DNA of 12,673 nucleotides from an uncultured Anaerocolumna sp. (GTDB taxonomy: Bacteria; Bacillota; Clostridia; Lachnospirales; Lachnospiraceae), in the NCBI GenBank assembly GCA_937901695.1, contig CALDJN010000028.1, positions 1-12,673 of the forward strand, read 5' to 3'. Shown in pieces: positions 12,397 through 12,673 of the stretch. The translations under genes and the position numbers were made by a program. The notes under the pieces are model-generated. The model searched no databases and was not told the origin of the DNA. It saw only the letters and a list, made by a program, of their open reading frames with translations. The number at the start of each line of letters is the position of its first letter. The first letter of the stretch is position 1.

Positions 12397-12672
12397 TTAT
12401 TTAATATTTAGCTTAACTGATTGCAATATATCTTTTAAGTCGGATTGATATTGATCAACTAGTTTTTCCTCTTCTGATGATTGTTCAAAAGGAGCACTTT
12501 GAAGTCCATAGAATGTTAAAACATAATTATCATCAATTATAGTCTCAGTTTCAGTTAATTGTGATTTTAATACTTCATACTGTTCTTTTGTATAAATATC
12601 AATAACTGCTATATTAGAAACCTGGTCTCCTTTTTCAAAATCAAAATATACTACATTGTATTCTTGATTATC
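12397..12672 (-). CDS. 3' end of an unrecognised gene, cut by the window edge
   Basis: An open frame enters from the right edge and runs 91 codons to TAA at 12397-12399, without a start inside the window. The fragment begins DNQEYNVVYFDFEKGDQ and ends DILQSVKLNIK. It is acidic and hydrophilic with alternating strands and a final charged helix (EEEKLVDQYQSDLKDIL). There is no membrane helix or known motif. The style resembles C-terminal parts of clostridial lipoproteins or secreted proteins, but this cannot be shown without the N-terminus. The bidirectional terminator 75 bp downstream supports a real gene end. Confidence 0.75.
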   Translation of the reverse strand, partial: DNQEYNVVYFDFEKGDQVSNIAVIDIYTKEQYEVLKSQLTETETIIDDNYVLTFYGLQSAPFEQSSEEEKLVDQYQSDLKDILQSVKLNIK

Positions 12673-12673
12673 C

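Overview
The window is low-GC Firmicutes DNA. Evidence is the AT-rich intergenic DNA, AGGAGG-type ribosome binding sites, TTGACA/TATAAT promoters, a possible Spo0E-like sporulation gene, and families (CPA2 antiporter, DUF2871, MATE, HxlR, XRE) common in Clostridia. A Lachnospiraceae/Clostridium-type chromosome is my best guess, but no species marker is present. Most genes are small housekeeping or stress-accessory functions in units of one or two genes. No prophage, plasmid or defence system is visible.

Layout. 86-439 (-): ArsC/Spx-like thioredoxin-fold protein. 463-938: repeat field built from two tandem arrays and hairpins of one dispersed palindromic family. 952-2172 (-): M20 amidohydrolase (carbamoylase/allantoate type). 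2194-2403: degenerate 16-18 bp minisatellite. 2404-3021 (-): CoA-type Nudix hydrolase. 3104-3377: 17-bp inverted repeat, hairpin and candidate promoter. 3456-4838 (+): MATE efflux pump with a terminator. 4931-5161 (-): small basic protein with Spo0E-like pattern. 5320-5751 (+): XRE regulator, divergent from it across stacked palindromes. 5816-6014: near-consensus promoter with a perfect operator, a folded leader with an intrinsic terminator, and a second operator. 6015-7095 (+): two-gene operon of a seven-helix membrane protein and a DUF2871 protein. 7112-7270: MITE-like cloverleaf element. 8519-9130 and 7290-8522 (-): TetR regulator overlapping a CPA2 antiporter, driven from a promoter inside a 33-bp tandem operator array. 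9330-9732: AT-rich repeats, a 19-bp hairpin, element derivatives and GGTGCC palindromes. 9822-10424 (-) and 10632-11030 (+): azoreductase divergent from an HxlR/YodB-like thiol regulator. 11085-11984 (-): diguanylate cyclase with a four-cysteine sensor region. 12397-12672 (-): 3' end of an unrecognised gene cut by the window edge.

Working together. Three regulator-target pairs can be read: TetR with its antiporter (ATGA overlap), HxlR with the azoreductase (divergent), and XRE with the small Spo0E-like gene (divergent, weaker). The 6015-7095 operon carries TetR-type operators of a different sequence from those in front of the TetR gene here, so its repressor is probably encoded elsewhere. The most unusual content is non-coding: a dispersed repeat able to form a three-armed cloverleaf inside IS-like terminal repeats, present as one complete copy, one collapsed copy, partial copies, and two tandem arrays grown from its opposite ends.
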